NCBI GenBank assembly: GCA_903871865.1
Contig: CAIQIL010000401.1
Span: forward strand, 1-16,501
Direction: 5' to 3'
Length of the DNA: 16,501 nt
DNA from: an uncultured Burkholderiales bacterium
Lineage (GTDB): Bacteria; Pseudomonadota; Gammaproteobacteria; Burkholderiales; Burkholderiaceae_C
Positions 1 through 7,224 of this stretch are shown here, in pieces (position 1 is the first letter of the stretch; each line of letters begins with the position of its first letter). The position numbers and the translations under genes were made by a program. The notes under the pieces are model-generated. The model ran no database searches, had not been told where the DNA came from, and saw only the letters and a list, made by a program, of their open reading frames with translations.

Positions 1-110
1 ATCTTGCCGCGCTTGGCCTTGAAGCTCAGGTTGTTGAGGATCATGAACTCGCCGTAGCCGGCCAGCACATTGTCGAACTCGATGCAGGTGTCGTTGGCAA
101 GTGCGTTCAT
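1..110 (-). CDS. livF: ABC transporter ATP-binding protein, LivF type (N-terminal fragment, cut by window edge)
   Basis: Only the first 36 codons are inside the window. The translation begins MNALANDTCIEFDNVLAGYG and continues EFMILNNLSFKAKRGK, the usual opening of a LivF-type ATPase just before its Walker A loop. The ATG at 110 has a GGGAG ribosome binding site about six bases upstream and lies two bases beyond the stop of the preceding livG-like gene, so it is the last visible gene of the transporter operon. LivF would pair with LivG as the second nucleotide-binding subunit on the inner face of the cytoplasmic membrane. The catalytic motifs are outside the window, so the call rests on the N-terminal pattern and the operon position. 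Confidence 0.85.
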   Translation of the reverse strand, partial: MNALANDTCIEFDNVLAGYGEFMILNNLSFKAKRGK

Positions 111-112
111 GT

Positions 113-856
113 TCAGCTCCCGAGGTAGGCGTCCAGCACCTCTTTGTTGGCGCGGATCTCGGCCGGCGTGCCAATGGCCATCACCTTGCCTTCGACCATC
201 ACCATGATGCGGTGGCACAGGTCCATCACGAAGTCCATGTTGTGCTCGATCACGACGAAGGAGCTCTTGCGGGTCTGGTTCAGTTCCTTGAGCAGGCTGC
301 TCAGGCCGCCGACCAGGCTGGGGTTCACGCCAGCGCAGGGCTCGTCGAGCAGCACCAGGGCCGGGTCGCTCATGAAGGCCATGGCGATGTCCACCAGCTT
401 TTGCTGGCCGTAGCTCAGGTCACCGGCCTTCTTGTCGGCCACGTGGGCGATGCGGAACTGGTTGATCAGGGCATCGGCCTTGGCGCCATTGCCCGAATCA
501 CCCGGGGCGAACATGCGGCTGAACATGCTGCCGTGGTGCTCTTGCGCGGCCACCAGCAGGTTGTCGCGCACCGTCATCTTGCCGAAGACCTGCAAGGTCT
601 GGAAGGTGCGGCCCACGCCCATCTGGTTGAGCTTCTGGGGCGAGACGCCCGCGATGCTCTGGCCATTGAGCTCGATCTGGCCCTCGTCGGGTGTGATCTG
701 GCCCAGCACCGAGTTGAACATCGTCGTCTTGCCCGAGCCGTTGGGCCCGATGACGCCGAAGATCTCGCCGGGGCGGACATCGAAGGACACCCCACCCACG
801 GCCTGGATGGCGCCGTAGGCCTTCTTGAGGTTGCTGACTTTCAGAACGGGATTCAT
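113..856 (-). CDS. livG: ABC transporter ATP-binding protein, LivG type
   Basis: A 247-residue cytoplasmic ATPase that would power a branched-chain-amino-acid-type (HAAT) importer. Visible motifs are Walker A GPNGSGKT (residues 37-44), the Q-loop Gln near 86 in TFQ, signature LSYGQQ (147-152), Walker B LVLLDEP (167-173) and the switch His205 in IEHNMD. The C-terminal stretch ending LDAYLGS is typical of LivG. Length is normal. The start has a GGAGG site six bases upstream, and the ATG overlaps the stop of the LivM-type permease gene as ATGA, implying translational coupling. Because the operon neighbours a protocatechuate cluster, the substrate may be an aromatic or hydroaromatic acid rather than leucine; that is inference, since ATPase sequences do not reveal substrate. 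Confidence 0.95.
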   Translation of the reverse strand: MNPVLKVSNLKKAYGAIQAVGGVSFDVRPGEIFGVIGPNGSGKTTMFNSVLGQITPDEGQIELNGQSIAGVSPQKLNQMGVGRTFQTLQVFGKMTVRDNLLVAAQEHHGSMFSRMFAPGDSGNGAKADALINQFRIAHVADKKAGDLSYGQQKLVDIAMAFMSDPALVLLDEPCAGVNPSLVGGLSSLLKELNQTRKSSFVVIEHNMDFVMDLCHRIMVMVEGKVMAIGTPAEIRANKEVLDAYLGS

Positions 857-1839
857 TGCGCACCTCCAACACGGGCAGCAGCGGCGGCGCGGGCGGCAGA
901 CGCCTCGCGGGCTTGGCGGCGGGCCTTGAGGCGGTCAGGCAGGCTGAGCAGGCCATCGGGCAGCCACAGCATCAGCAGGACCACGGCCACACCGAAGATG
1001 AACAGGTACCAGGCCTGGGCGAAGCGCAGCCACTCGGGCAGCAGCACGCCGACGGCCGAGCCCAGCAGCGGGCCCAGGAAGTAGCCCGGGCCACCGACCA
1101 CCAGCATCAGGTACATCATGAAAGACGTGCCGATGGCGAAGGGGCCGGGCTCGATGAAGTCCACCAGCGATGCGAACAGCGCACCGGCGATGCCGGCATA
1201 CATCGCACCGATGGCGAAGGCCAGCAGCGTGTAGGCCTGCACATTGATGCCGAGGCTTTCAGCGCGGATGGGGTTGTCGCGCAGGGCCGTGAAGGCCTTG
1301 CCCCAGGGCGAGCGCAGCAGGCCCCACATCAGCGCGCCCAGCAAGAGGGTGGCGCCCAGGATCAGGTAGTAGAAGGCGAGCGAGCCGTCCAGCGACATGC
1401 CGAAGAACTCCGGCCGACCGATGCCGTTGATGCCGTAGGTGCCACCCGTGAGGCCTTCCTCGTTGCGCATCACCAGCCACACGGCGGTGTTGAAACCCAG
1501 CGTGGCGAAGGCCAGGTAGATGGTCTGCACGCGCAGTGCCGGGAAGCCCAGCACCAGACCGATGGCGAAGCAGCCGGCCATGGCCAGCGGCAGGCCGATC
1601 CAGAAGCTGATACCGGCCTTCATCAGGATGGCCACCGTGTAGGCGCCGATGCCGAAGAAGGCAGCGTGGCCCAGGGACTTCTGACCGGCGTAGCCCACCG
1701 TCAGGTTCAGGCCCATGTTGGCGATCACATAAACCAGCCAGTAGCTGAACAGGTAGATGCCGTAGCTTTTGAGGAAGGGCGGCACGGCCAGCAGGACGGC
1801 CAGTCCGATCGCGCCTGCGATGACGTTGCGGTTGATCAT
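853..1839 (-). CDS. livM: ABC transporter permease, LivM type
   Basis: A 328-residue integral membrane permease starting MINRNVIAGAIGLAVLLAVPP, with many hydrophobic segments and the family landmarks NLTVGYAGQKSLGHAAFFGIGAY and GGPGYFLGPLLGSAV. The open frame extends 13 codons further upstream, but the ATG at 1839 is preferred. It has a GAGGAG site seven bases upstream, which overlaps the stop of the LivH-type gene, and it leaves a normal 10-base gap. The C-terminus is positively charged (DRLKARRQAREASAARAAAAARVGG), as expected for a cytoplasmic tail. It would form the translocation channel with the LivH-type subunit. The substrate is not determinable from this subunit. Confidence 0.93.
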   Translation of the reverse strand: MINRNVIAGAIGLAVLLAVPPFLKSYGIYLFSYWLVYVIANMGLNLTVGYAGQKSLGHAAFFGIGAYTVAILMKAGISFWIGLPLAMAGCFAIGLVLGFPALRVQTIYLAFATLGFNTAVWLVMRNEEGLTGGTYGINGIGRPEFFGMSLDGSLAFYYLILGATLLLGALMWGLLRSPWGKAFTALRDNPIRAESLGINVQAYTLLAFAIGAMYAGIAGALFASLVDFIEPGPFAIGTSFMMYLMLVVGGPGYFLGPLLGSAVGVLLPEWLRFAQAWYLFIFGVAVVLLMLWLPDGLLSLPDRLKARRQAREASAARAAAAARVGGAQ

Positions 1840-1849
1840 GGGGTGCTCC

Positions 1850-2725
1850 TCAGACCTTGCGCTCGACCTTCTTGCCAAGCAGACCTTGCGGCTTGACGAG
1901 AATGACGAACATGAAGATGACCAGGGCGACGGCGTCCTTGTAGGCGGCCGACACGTAATGGGCGGCCAGGTTCTCGCTCACGCCGACGATGACGCCACCC
2001 AGCAGGGCACCGCGCGAGTTGTTGAAGCCGCCGATGATGGCCGCGAAGAAGGCCTTGGTGCTCAGGCCCTCGCCCATGTCGAACTTGGCGAGGTAGGCCG
2101 GCGTCACCAGCAGCGCAGCGGCACAGGCCAGCAGCGCGTTGATGGCGAAGGTGTAGAAAATCATGCGCGGCACGTTGATGCCCAGCACGGTGGCGCTGTC
2201 CGTGTTCTGCGCCACGGCCTGCATGGCGCGGCCGGTCACCGTCTTGTTCAGGAAGGCTTGCGTGGCCAGCACCAGCAGCAGCGCAGCGACCAGCGTGCCC
2301 AGGTCGCCCACGGTGATGGCGGCCGAGCCGAGGTGCAGCACGGTGTCGCCGAACAGGCTGGGGAAGGGGAAGGCTTCGGCGCTCACACCGGCGCGGATGC
2401 CGTTCTTCATCGCGATGGACAGGCCCAGCGTGGCCACCACGATGGGCATCATCCCGAACTTGAGCAGCGGGTCGGCGAGGCCACGTTTGAAGGCCCAGCC
2501 CAGCACGATCACCGCCACGAAGCAGGTGAAGGCAAAGCTGAGCAGCAGGGGCATCCCCAGGCTGCTGAAGGCCAGCATCATGAAGGCCGGCAGCATGACG
2601 AACTCGCCTTGCGCGAAGTTGATGGTGCCGCTGGCCTGCCACAGCAGGGTGAAGCCCAGGGCGGCCAGGGCGTAGATGCTGCCCGAGGCCAGGCCTGAAA
2701 GCAGCAGTTGGATGAAGTCGTTCAT
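1850..2725 (-). CDS. livH: ABC transporter permease, LivH type
   Basis: A 291-residue integral membrane permease beginning MNDFIQLLLSGLASGSIYALAALGFTLLWQASGTINFAQGEFVMLPAF, the classic LivH N-terminus. Further landmarks are a conserved mid-protein segment (TGRAMQAVAQNTDSATVLGIN) and GGFNNSRGALLGGVIVGVSENL near the end. The frame is open for 33 more codons upstream, but those encode Pro/Arg-rich sequence. The ATG at 2725 has an AGGAG site and matches the family start. It lies 128 bases after the binding-protein gene, with a hairpin between them, and ten bases before the LivM-type gene. It forms the heterodimeric channel with LivM. Confidence 0.94.
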   Translation of the reverse strand: MNDFIQLLLSGLASGSIYALAALGFTLLWQASGTINFAQGEFVMLPAFMMLAFSSLGMPLLLSFAFTCFVAVIVLGWAFKRGLADPLLKFGMMPIVVATLGLSIAMKNGIRAGVSAEAFPFPSLFGDTVLHLGSAAITVGDLGTLVAALLLVLATQAFLNKTVTGRAMQAVAQNTDSATVLGINVPRMIFYTFAINALLACAAALLVTPAYLAKFDMGEGLSTKAFFAAIIGGFNNSRGALLGGVIVGVSENLAAHYVSAAYKDAVALVIFMFVILVKPQGLLGKKVERKV

Positions 2726-2809
2726 CTCGGCTCCTAGTGGAGGAGGGAGGGGGAGAGGGCGCTGCAACCCAAGCGCGGGCGCAGCAGCGTGATCGGGCGT
2801 GGGCGAGGG

Positions 2810-2836
2810 AGGGCACCGCCTCACGGCAGGTGCCCT
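2810..2836 (-). terminator. Intercistronic hairpin between binding-protein and LivH genes (attenuator or mRNA stabiliser)
   Basis: A perfect 8-base inverted repeat, AGGGCACC at 2810-2817 and GGTGCCCT at 2829-2836, with an 11-base loop that contains a further GCC/GGC pairing. It lies just after the stop of the binding-protein gene on the minus strand. No T-tract follows in that direction, so full termination is unlikely. The usual role of such hairpins in binding-protein ABC operons is to keep the binding-protein transcript more abundant than the membrane subunits; that role is inferred here. Confidence 0.45.
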
Positions 2837-2853
2837 GGCCGGTCAGGCCAACG

Positions 2854-4035
2854 TCATTTCTTGGACAGGGCGGGCAGGACTTCCTTGACTTCCTGCTTGC
2901 CGTTGCGCACTTCGACGATGAAGCTCTCGCGGTCCAGGTCGCCCTTGTCGTTGTAGGACACGTCCATCAGCACGCCGGGGTACTTGGCGGCGCTGACGCT
3001 CAGGCCTTGCATGGCCTTGGCGAAGGCGGCGCGGTCCACCTTGCCGACCTTCTCGATGCCGGCCTTCATCACATAGACGCTGGTGTAGCCCTTGATGCCG
3101 TTGTGGTCAGGGATGTAGCCGAAGGCCTTCTCGAAGCGGGCGCGGAAGGCGCGCATCGTGGGCACGGGGGCGTCCACCGACAGGCCGATGTGGGCCTGGG
3201 CGCCGTTGGCGGCGTCGCCGGCCAGCTCGATCACCTTCTGGCCGGTCAGCACGGTTTCGCCGAAGATGGGCTTGGTCACGCCCTGCTTCTTGAGTTCGCG
3301 CAGGCAGCGGGCGGCTTCTTCTTCGTTGGTGTAAACGAAGATGACATCGGCGTTGCTCTGCTTGGCCTGCAGCACGGGGGCGGAGAAGTCCAGCTTGCCC
3401 GGGTCGGTGGAGATGTCGGCCACGACCTTGGCGCCCATGACTTCCAGCGACTTGGTGATCATGTCGCGGCCGCCCTTGCCGAAGTCGTTGTTCACGTAGA
3501 TCACGGCGACCGTCTTGGCCTTCAGGTTCTGCACCATGTAGCGTGCGGCCTTGGGCATGGAGGTCTGCTGGCCGAAGCTGGTGCGGAAGACGTAGGGGTT
3601 GCCTTGCAGCGTCACGGAAGCGGCTTCGCCACCGGTGAAGTTGGGGATCTTGGCGCGGCGGGTCTCAGACATGCTCACCAGGATGGAGCCGGAGAAGCCG
3701 GGGCCGAACACGGCGAACACGTCATCGTCCACGGCCTTCTGGGCCAGGCCCTTGGCCACGCCGGGGTTGCTCTGCGTGTCGGCGAAGCTGACGTCGATCT
3801 TCTGACCCAGGATGCCGCCGGAGGCGTTGATTTCCTTGATGGCCAGGTCCATGCCGTTCTTGAAGTTGGTGCCGGCGGTGGCGCCCGTGCCCGACAGCTC
3901 CTGGATGGAGGTGATGCGGATGGCGTCGGCGGCCTGCGTGAGCGGGGCGGCCAGGGTCAGCGTCAGGCCGGCACAAGCGGCGAGGATGGCACGGCGGGAC
4001 AGGGTGCTCATCGGGGCGGTCATCGGTGCGGTCAT
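2854..4035 (-). CDS. ABC transporter periplasmic substrate-binding protein, LivK/Peripla_BP_6 type
   Basis: A 393-residue binding protein that captures substrate in the periplasm and delivers it to the LivHM-type channel. The N-terminus has a twin-arginine-like SRRAIL (residues 13-18), a hydrophobic core and a likely cleavage near TQA-ADAIRI (about residue 35). A lipobox-like LAAC (18-21) is visible, but the hydrophobic run ahead of it is very short. Family landmarks are LSGTGATAGTNFKNGMDLAIKEIN, GVAKGLAQKAVDDDVFAVFGPGFSG and IPDHNGIKGYTSVYVMKAGIEK. The ATG at 4035 has an AGGAG site; two further in-frame ATGs follow at codons 5 and 9 (MTAPMTAPM), so the exact start is slightly uncertain. It is first in its operon and divergent from the porin. 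Binding proteins of this class near pca genes often bind aromatic acids; the ligand here is unknown. Confidence 0.92.
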   Translation of the reverse strand: MTAPMTAPMSTLSRRAILAACAGLTLTLAAPLTQAADAIRITSIQELSGTGATAGTNFKNGMDLAIKEINASGGILGQKIDVSFADTQSNPGVAKGLAQKAVDDDVFAVFGPGFSGSILVSMSETRRAKIPNFTGGEAASVTLQGNPYVFRTSFGQQTSMPKAARYMVQNLKAKTVAVIYVNNDFGKGGRDMITKSLEVMGAKVVADISTDPGKLDFSAPVLQAKQSNADVIFVYTNEEEAARCLRELKKQGVTKPIFGETVLTGQKVIELAGDAANGAQAHIGLSVDAPVPTMRAFRARFEKAFGYIPDHNGIKGYTSVYVMKAGIEKVGKVDRAAFAKAMQGLSVSAAKYPGVLMDVSYNDKGDLDRESFIVEVRNGKQEVKEVLPALSKK

Positions 4036-4115
4036 GGGGTGTCTCCTAGGTGTGTCCAGAGGGGGCTGGCAGGTGGCGCAGACGTGGCAGACGGCGCTTT
4101 CTCTGCATGGATTGC

Positions 4116-4144
4116 AGGTTAGGGACTTCTCGGCGCAGCCACAA
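4116..4144 (-). promoter_or_regulatory. Candidate sigma-70 promoter of the ABC transporter operon
   Basis: On the minus strand, TTGTGG (4139-4144) and TAACCT (4116-4121) are separated by exactly 17 bases, about 80 bases upstream of the binding-protein ATG. Each box matches consensus at only three of six positions, so the call rests on spacing and on the dyad element about 20 bases upstream of the -35, where an activator would sit. Confidence 0.35.
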
Positions 4145-4163
4145 TGGGCGTCAGCCGTTGGTT

Positions 4164-4195
4164 GAGCGCTGATCGCCCATCTTGCGCGATCAGCG
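4164..4195. promoter_or_regulatory. Duplicated dyad operator element, copy 1 (transporter side)
   Basis: The element reads GAGCGCT-N3-CGCCCA-N6-GCGATCAGCG. It contains a perfect 10-base inverted repeat, CGCTGATCGC (4167-4176) and GCGATCAGCG (4186-4195), with a 9-base spacer. The same blocks at the same spacing recur at 4431-4462. It lies about 128 bases upstream of the binding-protein start. No T-tract follows on either side, so it looks like a binding site for a dimeric regulator rather than a terminator. Confidence 0.6.
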
Positions 4196-4430
4196 ATTGA
4201 AGCTGGGGTTAGTCCCCGTCCCGCTTCGGGTGCGTGGCAGCGTGAACCGCCAGCTCGGCATGTCTGAAAACGGGCGTTTCCAGCCTGGTGAAGATTTGTT
4301 GCATCGCGTCAAAAGCCTTTATCCATCGGGGTGACGCTGCACCGGCGCACGGTGTTGCGTGCGGGCAACTTTTGCCGCCATGCCAGGGCCGTTCCCATGG
4401 CAAACCCTGGTCAGGGCAAACCCGATTTAT

Positions 4431-4462
4431 GAGCGCTTACCGCCCAAAACGAGCGATCAGCG
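4431..4462. promoter_or_regulatory. Duplicated dyad operator element, copy 2 (porin side)
   Basis: It repeats GAGCGCT, CGCCCA and GCGATCAGCG with the same 3- and 6-base gaps as copy 1; 25 of 32 positions are identical by hand count. Its left arm (CGCTTACCGC) is a degenerate partner of the right arm, pairing at 8 of 10 positions. It ends 139 bases before the porin ATG and about 22 bases before a weak candidate promoter (TTGTTC at 4485-4490, 18 bases, then TGCAAT). Confidence 0.55.
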
Positions 4463-4601
4463 CGCATACGAGGCGACACCCACCTTGTTCGCACCGGTAC
4501 CTCGCTGTTGCAATCCAGGGGTGCCGGCGGCATTCCGGCCACACCCCTGTGGTCGCCGCCCTCCCCACGTCCCTTCTTCACGTCCTCTCTCAGGAGACAC
4601 C

Positions 4602-5732
4602 ATGAAACTCAACCAGACCGCTGTCGCTGCCACCCTGATGTGCGCTTGTGCGGGCGCTTTCGCCCAGGCCGCTGCCACGTCGTCGGTGACGCTGTACGGC
4701 ACCATCGACCAGTACATCAACTACATGAGCAGCAGCTCCGGCGTGAAGATCAAGTCCGTCAACGACGGTGCCTTCCTGCGCAGCCGCTTCGGCCTCAAGG
4801 GCACGGAAGACATCGGCGGCGGCACGGCCATCAAGTTCCAGCTGGAAGGCGCACTGAGCGCCGACACGGGTGCCTCGGGCACCTCGGGCTCGCTGTTCGA
4901 CCGCCAGTCCTGGGTGGGCGTGGCCACGCCGCAAGCTGGTGAGTTCCGCATCGGCCGTCAGAACACCGCGATCTTCTTCCGCGGCGACTACATCGACTAC
5001 GGCTCGCGCACCCTGGGCTCCATCGTCAACAACTTCGGCACGCCCTCGCGCTACAGCAACGACCTGGCCTGGATCTCGCCGCGCTGGGACGGCCTGCAGC
5101 TGGAATCGCATTACGCACCGGGTGAGTCCACCGCCGGCATGGGCGCACAGGCTGTTTACCAGCTGGCCGCCGACTACGTGAACGGCCCCTTCCGCGTGGG
5201 TTACGCCGACATCACCGGCAAGCCCAACAAGGGCGCTGCCATCACGGTCAAGAAGAACATCACCTACCGCAACCTGTACGCCAACTACGACTATGGCCAG
5301 GGCAAGATCTACGCGGTGGTCATCCGCAGCAACAACAGCACCGCTTCAGCCGATGGCAACAACGCCGCCACCCTGCTGGGCAACGTGGGCGCGCTGGTCG
5401 CTGGCACCAGTGCCGATGCCAAGCGCTTCTACAACATCGTGCAGTTGTCGGCCGACTACCGCGTGACGCCGCAGCTGCGCGTGGGCGCCCTGTACGGCAA
5501 GATCGTGGACACCTCGAACTCCGGCCATGGCGCCAAGGGCGGCTCGATCGGCACGTACTACGACCTGAGCAAGCGCACCACGCTGCTGGCCCTGGTCGAG
5601 ACGATGGACAACGACAAGAACGCCGGTTTCCGCCCCTCGGGTTCGGCCGGCGTGAGCCCGAACTTCACGGGCACCGACGTCAACGGTCGCCGCATCAACG
5701 GCATCCAGGCCGGCATCGTGCACCGCTTCTGA
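4602..5732 (+). CDS. Outer-membrane porin, Gram-negative (Burkholderiales OmpC-like) type
   Basis: A 376-residue trimeric beta-barrel porin for passive entry of small hydrophilic or anionic solutes. The signal peptide is MKLNQTAVAATLMCACAGAFA, followed by QAAATSSVTLYGTIDQYINY, the standard mature start of betaproteobacterial porins. Internal landmarks are RSRFGLKGTEDIGGGTAIKFQLEGAL, LFDRQSWVGVATPQAGEFRIGRQ and a C-terminal strand ending GIQAGIVHRF with the terminal Phe needed for barrel assembly. The ATG at 4602 has an AGGAG site seven bases upstream; the 81 extra upstream codons of the open frame are rejected because the signal peptide fixes the start. A strong terminator follows. Divergence from an ABC importer and proximity to aromatic catabolism suggest a role in aromatic-acid uptake, which is inference. 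Confidence 0.95.
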   Translation: MKLNQTAVAATLMCACAGAFAQAAATSSVTLYGTIDQYINYMSSSSGVKIKSVNDGAFLRSRFGLKGTEDIGGGTAIKFQLEGALSADTGASGTSGSLFDRQSWVGVATPQAGEFRIGRQNTAIFFRGDYIDYGSRTLGSIVNNFGTPSRYSNDLAWISPRWDGLQLESHYAPGESTAGMGAQAVYQLAADYVNGPFRVGYADITGKPNKGAAITVKKNITYRNLYANYDYGQGKIYAVVIRSNNSTASADGNNAATLLGNVGALVAGTSADAKRFYNIVQLSADYRVTPQLRVGALYGKIVDTSNSGHGAKGGSIGTYYDLSKRTTLLALVETMDNDKNAGFRPSGSAGVSPNFTGTDVNGRRINGIQAGIVHRF

Positions 5733-5781
5733 CGCAGCGATGGCCTGCGGGCTGCACGGCCCGAAGGCCTGATGCACGACA

Positions 5782-5809
5782 AGGCGCTCCGCGAGGGGCG
5801 CCTTTTTTT
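5782..5809 (+). terminator. Rho-independent terminator of the porin gene
   Basis: A 9-base stem (5782-5790 with 5795-5803, one G-T wobble) around the tetraloop GCGA is followed by seven Ts at 5803-5809. It lies 50 bases after the porin stop. It also sits just past the end of the convergent IclR gene, but lacks a T-tract in that direction. Confidence 0.9.
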
Positions 5810-5816
5810 GCGCCGA

Positions 5817-6590
5817 TCAGAGCAGCGGTCGCAGGGTCTGGACGGCGTCTTGCAGCAGCGGCAGCAACTGCGCTTCGATCTGCTCGGGCGTGTAGGCGCG
5901 CGACTGCACCGTCATGCCCATGGCGCCCTTGCACTCGCCCTTGCGGTCTTTCAGGGCCATGGCCACGCCGCTCAGGCCCAGGTCGAACTGCTGGTGCGTG
6001 ATCCAGTGGTTGAGCACACGGGCGTGCCGCACGTTGGCGCGGAAGGTGTCGCGGTCGGTGATGGTGTAGGAGGTGAAGCCGCTGAAGGAGTGGGCGGCGA
6101 TCCACTCGTCCAGGGCCTCGTCGGTGAGGGTGGACAGCATGGCGATGCCGGGCGTGACCACGTGGGCCGGCGCCCGCGCACCCGTGTGGTAGCCGATCGA
6201 GACCACGCGCGGCGAGTTGCTGCGCGCCACGTAAACCACCTCGTGGCCATCGAGCACGCTGACGTTGACCGTCTCGCCGCACTGCATGGAGATGCGCTGG
6301 ATGAAGGGCTGCACCAGCCGTGGCAGGCGGGCCGCCCCGAGGTAGCTCTGGCTCAGGCGCAGCACGCGCGGGGTCAGCCAGAACAGCTTGCCGTCGGTGC
6401 CGGCGTAGCCGAAGTGGACCAGGCTGAGCAGGTAGCGGCGGGCTGCGGTGCGGGTCATGCCGGTGAGGCGCGCGGCCTCGCTGGGCGTGAGCCGGACGTG
6501 TTCGTCGTCGAAGGCTTCGATGACCGACAGGCCCTTGCCCAGGCTTTCGATCAGGTCTTTGCGAGCGATCTGGAAGTCGCTGTCATCCAT
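5817..6590 (-). CDS. IclR-family transcriptional regulator, PcaR/PcaU/PobR subfamily
   Basis: A 257-residue DNA-binding regulator. The N-terminal winged helix (about residues 14-75) reads ESLGKGLSVIEAFDDEHVRLTPSEAARLTGMTRTAARRYLLSLVHFGY, characteristic of the PcaR/PobR branch controlling protocatechuate and 4-hydroxybenzoate genes. The effector domain (about 80-255) contains YHTGARAPAHVVTPGIAMLS and SYTITDRDTFRANVRHARVLNHWITHQQFDLGLSGVA. The frame is open 73 codons further upstream, but the ATG at 6590 gives normal family length and starts where homologues do; its ribosome binding site is weak. It is divergent from the dehydroquinase gene with a 17-base palindrome between them. Family members act as activators responding to protocatechuate, beta-ketoadipate or quinate pathway intermediates; which applies here is not visible. 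Confidence 0.9.
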   Translation of the reverse strand: MDDSDFQIARKDLIESLGKGLSVIEAFDDEHVRLTPSEAARLTGMTRTAARRYLLSLVHFGYAGTDGKLFWLTPRVLRLSQSYLGAARLPRLVQPFIQRISMQCGETVNVSVLDGHEVVYVARSNSPRVVSIGYHTGARAPAHVVTPGIAMLSTLTDEALDEWIAAHSFSGFTSYTITDRDTFRANVRHARVLNHWITHQQFDLGLSGVAMALKDRKGECKGAMGMTVQSRAYTPEQIEAQLLPLLQDAVQTLRPLL

Positions 6591-6632
6591 GCGTGATAAC
6601 CCCAGTAACAGACGCGTGTCGCGCGCCGTGAG

Positions 6633-6649
6633 CGATTGTCGCGCAATCG
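6633..6649. promoter_or_regulatory. Candidate IclR operator in the divergent regulator/dehydroquinase region
   Basis: CGATTG-N5-CAATCG forms a perfect 6-base dyad (6633-6638 and 6644-6649) with centre TCGCG. It lies 43 bases upstream of the regulator start and 95 upstream of the dehydroquinase start, in the only intergenic space the two genes share. Size and position suit autoregulation plus activation by an IclR dimer. A clear promoter for the rightward operon was not found; a weak -10-like CATAGG lies at 6684-6689. Confidence 0.5.
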
Positions 6650-6744
6650 AGGGCTGATGTGCTTGTGGGGGGGCTTCAATTTGCATAGGCTGGTGCCCAT
6701 CCCCCACAACAGGCGCGCAGATCACGCGCCACGGAGACGCACGC

Positions 6745-7200
6745 ATGGCCTCGATCCTGGTCCTCAACGGTCCCAACCTGAACCTGCTGGGCACGCGCGA
6801 GCCCGGCATCTACGGCGCGGCCACCTTGGCCGATGTCGAGGCCCTGTGCCTGGCCACGGCCCAGCCGCACGGCCACACGGTCACCTGCCTGCAGAGCAAC
6901 CACGAAGGCGCGCTGATCGACGCGCTGCACGAGGCCGGCCGCGCCCACCGCGCCGGCGAGCTGATCGGCGTGGTCTTCAACGCCGGTGGCTACACCCACT
7001 CTTCGGTGGCCCTGCACGATGCCATCAAGGGCACCGGCGTGCCGGTGATCGAGGTGCACATCTCCAACGTCCACGCCCGCGAGCCCTTCCGCAATCACTC
7101 CTACCTGTCGCCGGCCGCTGCCGGCATCGTGGTGGGCTTCGGTGTCGATGGCTACCGCCTGGCCATCGAGGGCCTGGTGGCCCGTGCCAAGAACGCCTGA
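6745..7200 (+). CDS. aroQ: Type II 3-dehydroquinate dehydratase
   Basis: A 151-residue dodecameric-type enzyme that dehydrates 3-dehydroquinate to 3-dehydroshikimate. The family signature [21 protein letters not shown] is complete, with the catalytic Tyr23 and Arg18 of the flexible loop. Also present are [17 protein letters not shown] (Asn79), the catalytic His105 in [16 protein letters not shown], and Arg116. Length is normal. The ATG has a GGAGA site about eight bases upstream. The enzyme could serve aromatic amino acid synthesis, but its place at the head of a run with a 3-dehydroshikimate dehydratase and pcaHG indicates a catabolic role in quinate/shikimate degradation, where it might be called quiB-like. 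A second, biosynthetic dehydroquinase elsewhere in the genome would support that. Confidence 0.96.
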   Translation: MASILVLNGPNLNLLGTREPGIYGAATLADVEALCLATAQPHGHTVTCLQSNHEGALIDALHEAGRAHRAGELIGVVFNAGGYTHSSVALHDAIKGTGVPVIEVHISNVHAREPFRNHSYLSPAAAGIVVGFGVDGYRLAIEGLVARAKNA

Positions 7201-7224
7201 TCTGAATTTCCCGGAAAGCACACC

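Larger units (their letters stand above)
4036..4601. other. Divergent intergenic region between transporter operon and porin
   Basis: This 566-base stretch has no convincing gene; the short frames within it lack ribosome binding sites and family features. It holds the two copies of the 32-base dyad element, candidate promoters facing each way, a looser dyad around 4383-4410 (CCAGGG and CCCTGG, 16 bases apart), and the AGGAG site of the porin. It is the shared control region of the two uptake systems. Confidence 0.8.

Noticed and set aside
101..2698. Long plus-strand open frames (101-1084, 856-1896, 1769-2698) opposite the transporter genes
   Set aside because: They are His/Ala/Gln/Gly-rich products of reading high-GC coding DNA in the antisense; the minus-strand frames have full ABC transporter motifs and ribosome binding sites.
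2737..4122. A 461-codon plus-strand frame opposite the binding-protein gene
   Set aside because: Composition is typical antisense sequence (Ala/Gly/His-rich); the minus-strand gene has a signal peptide and family landmarks.
4359..4601. N-terminal extension of the porin by 81 codons
   Set aside because: The signal peptide and AGGAG site fix the start at 4602; the extension covers the control region.
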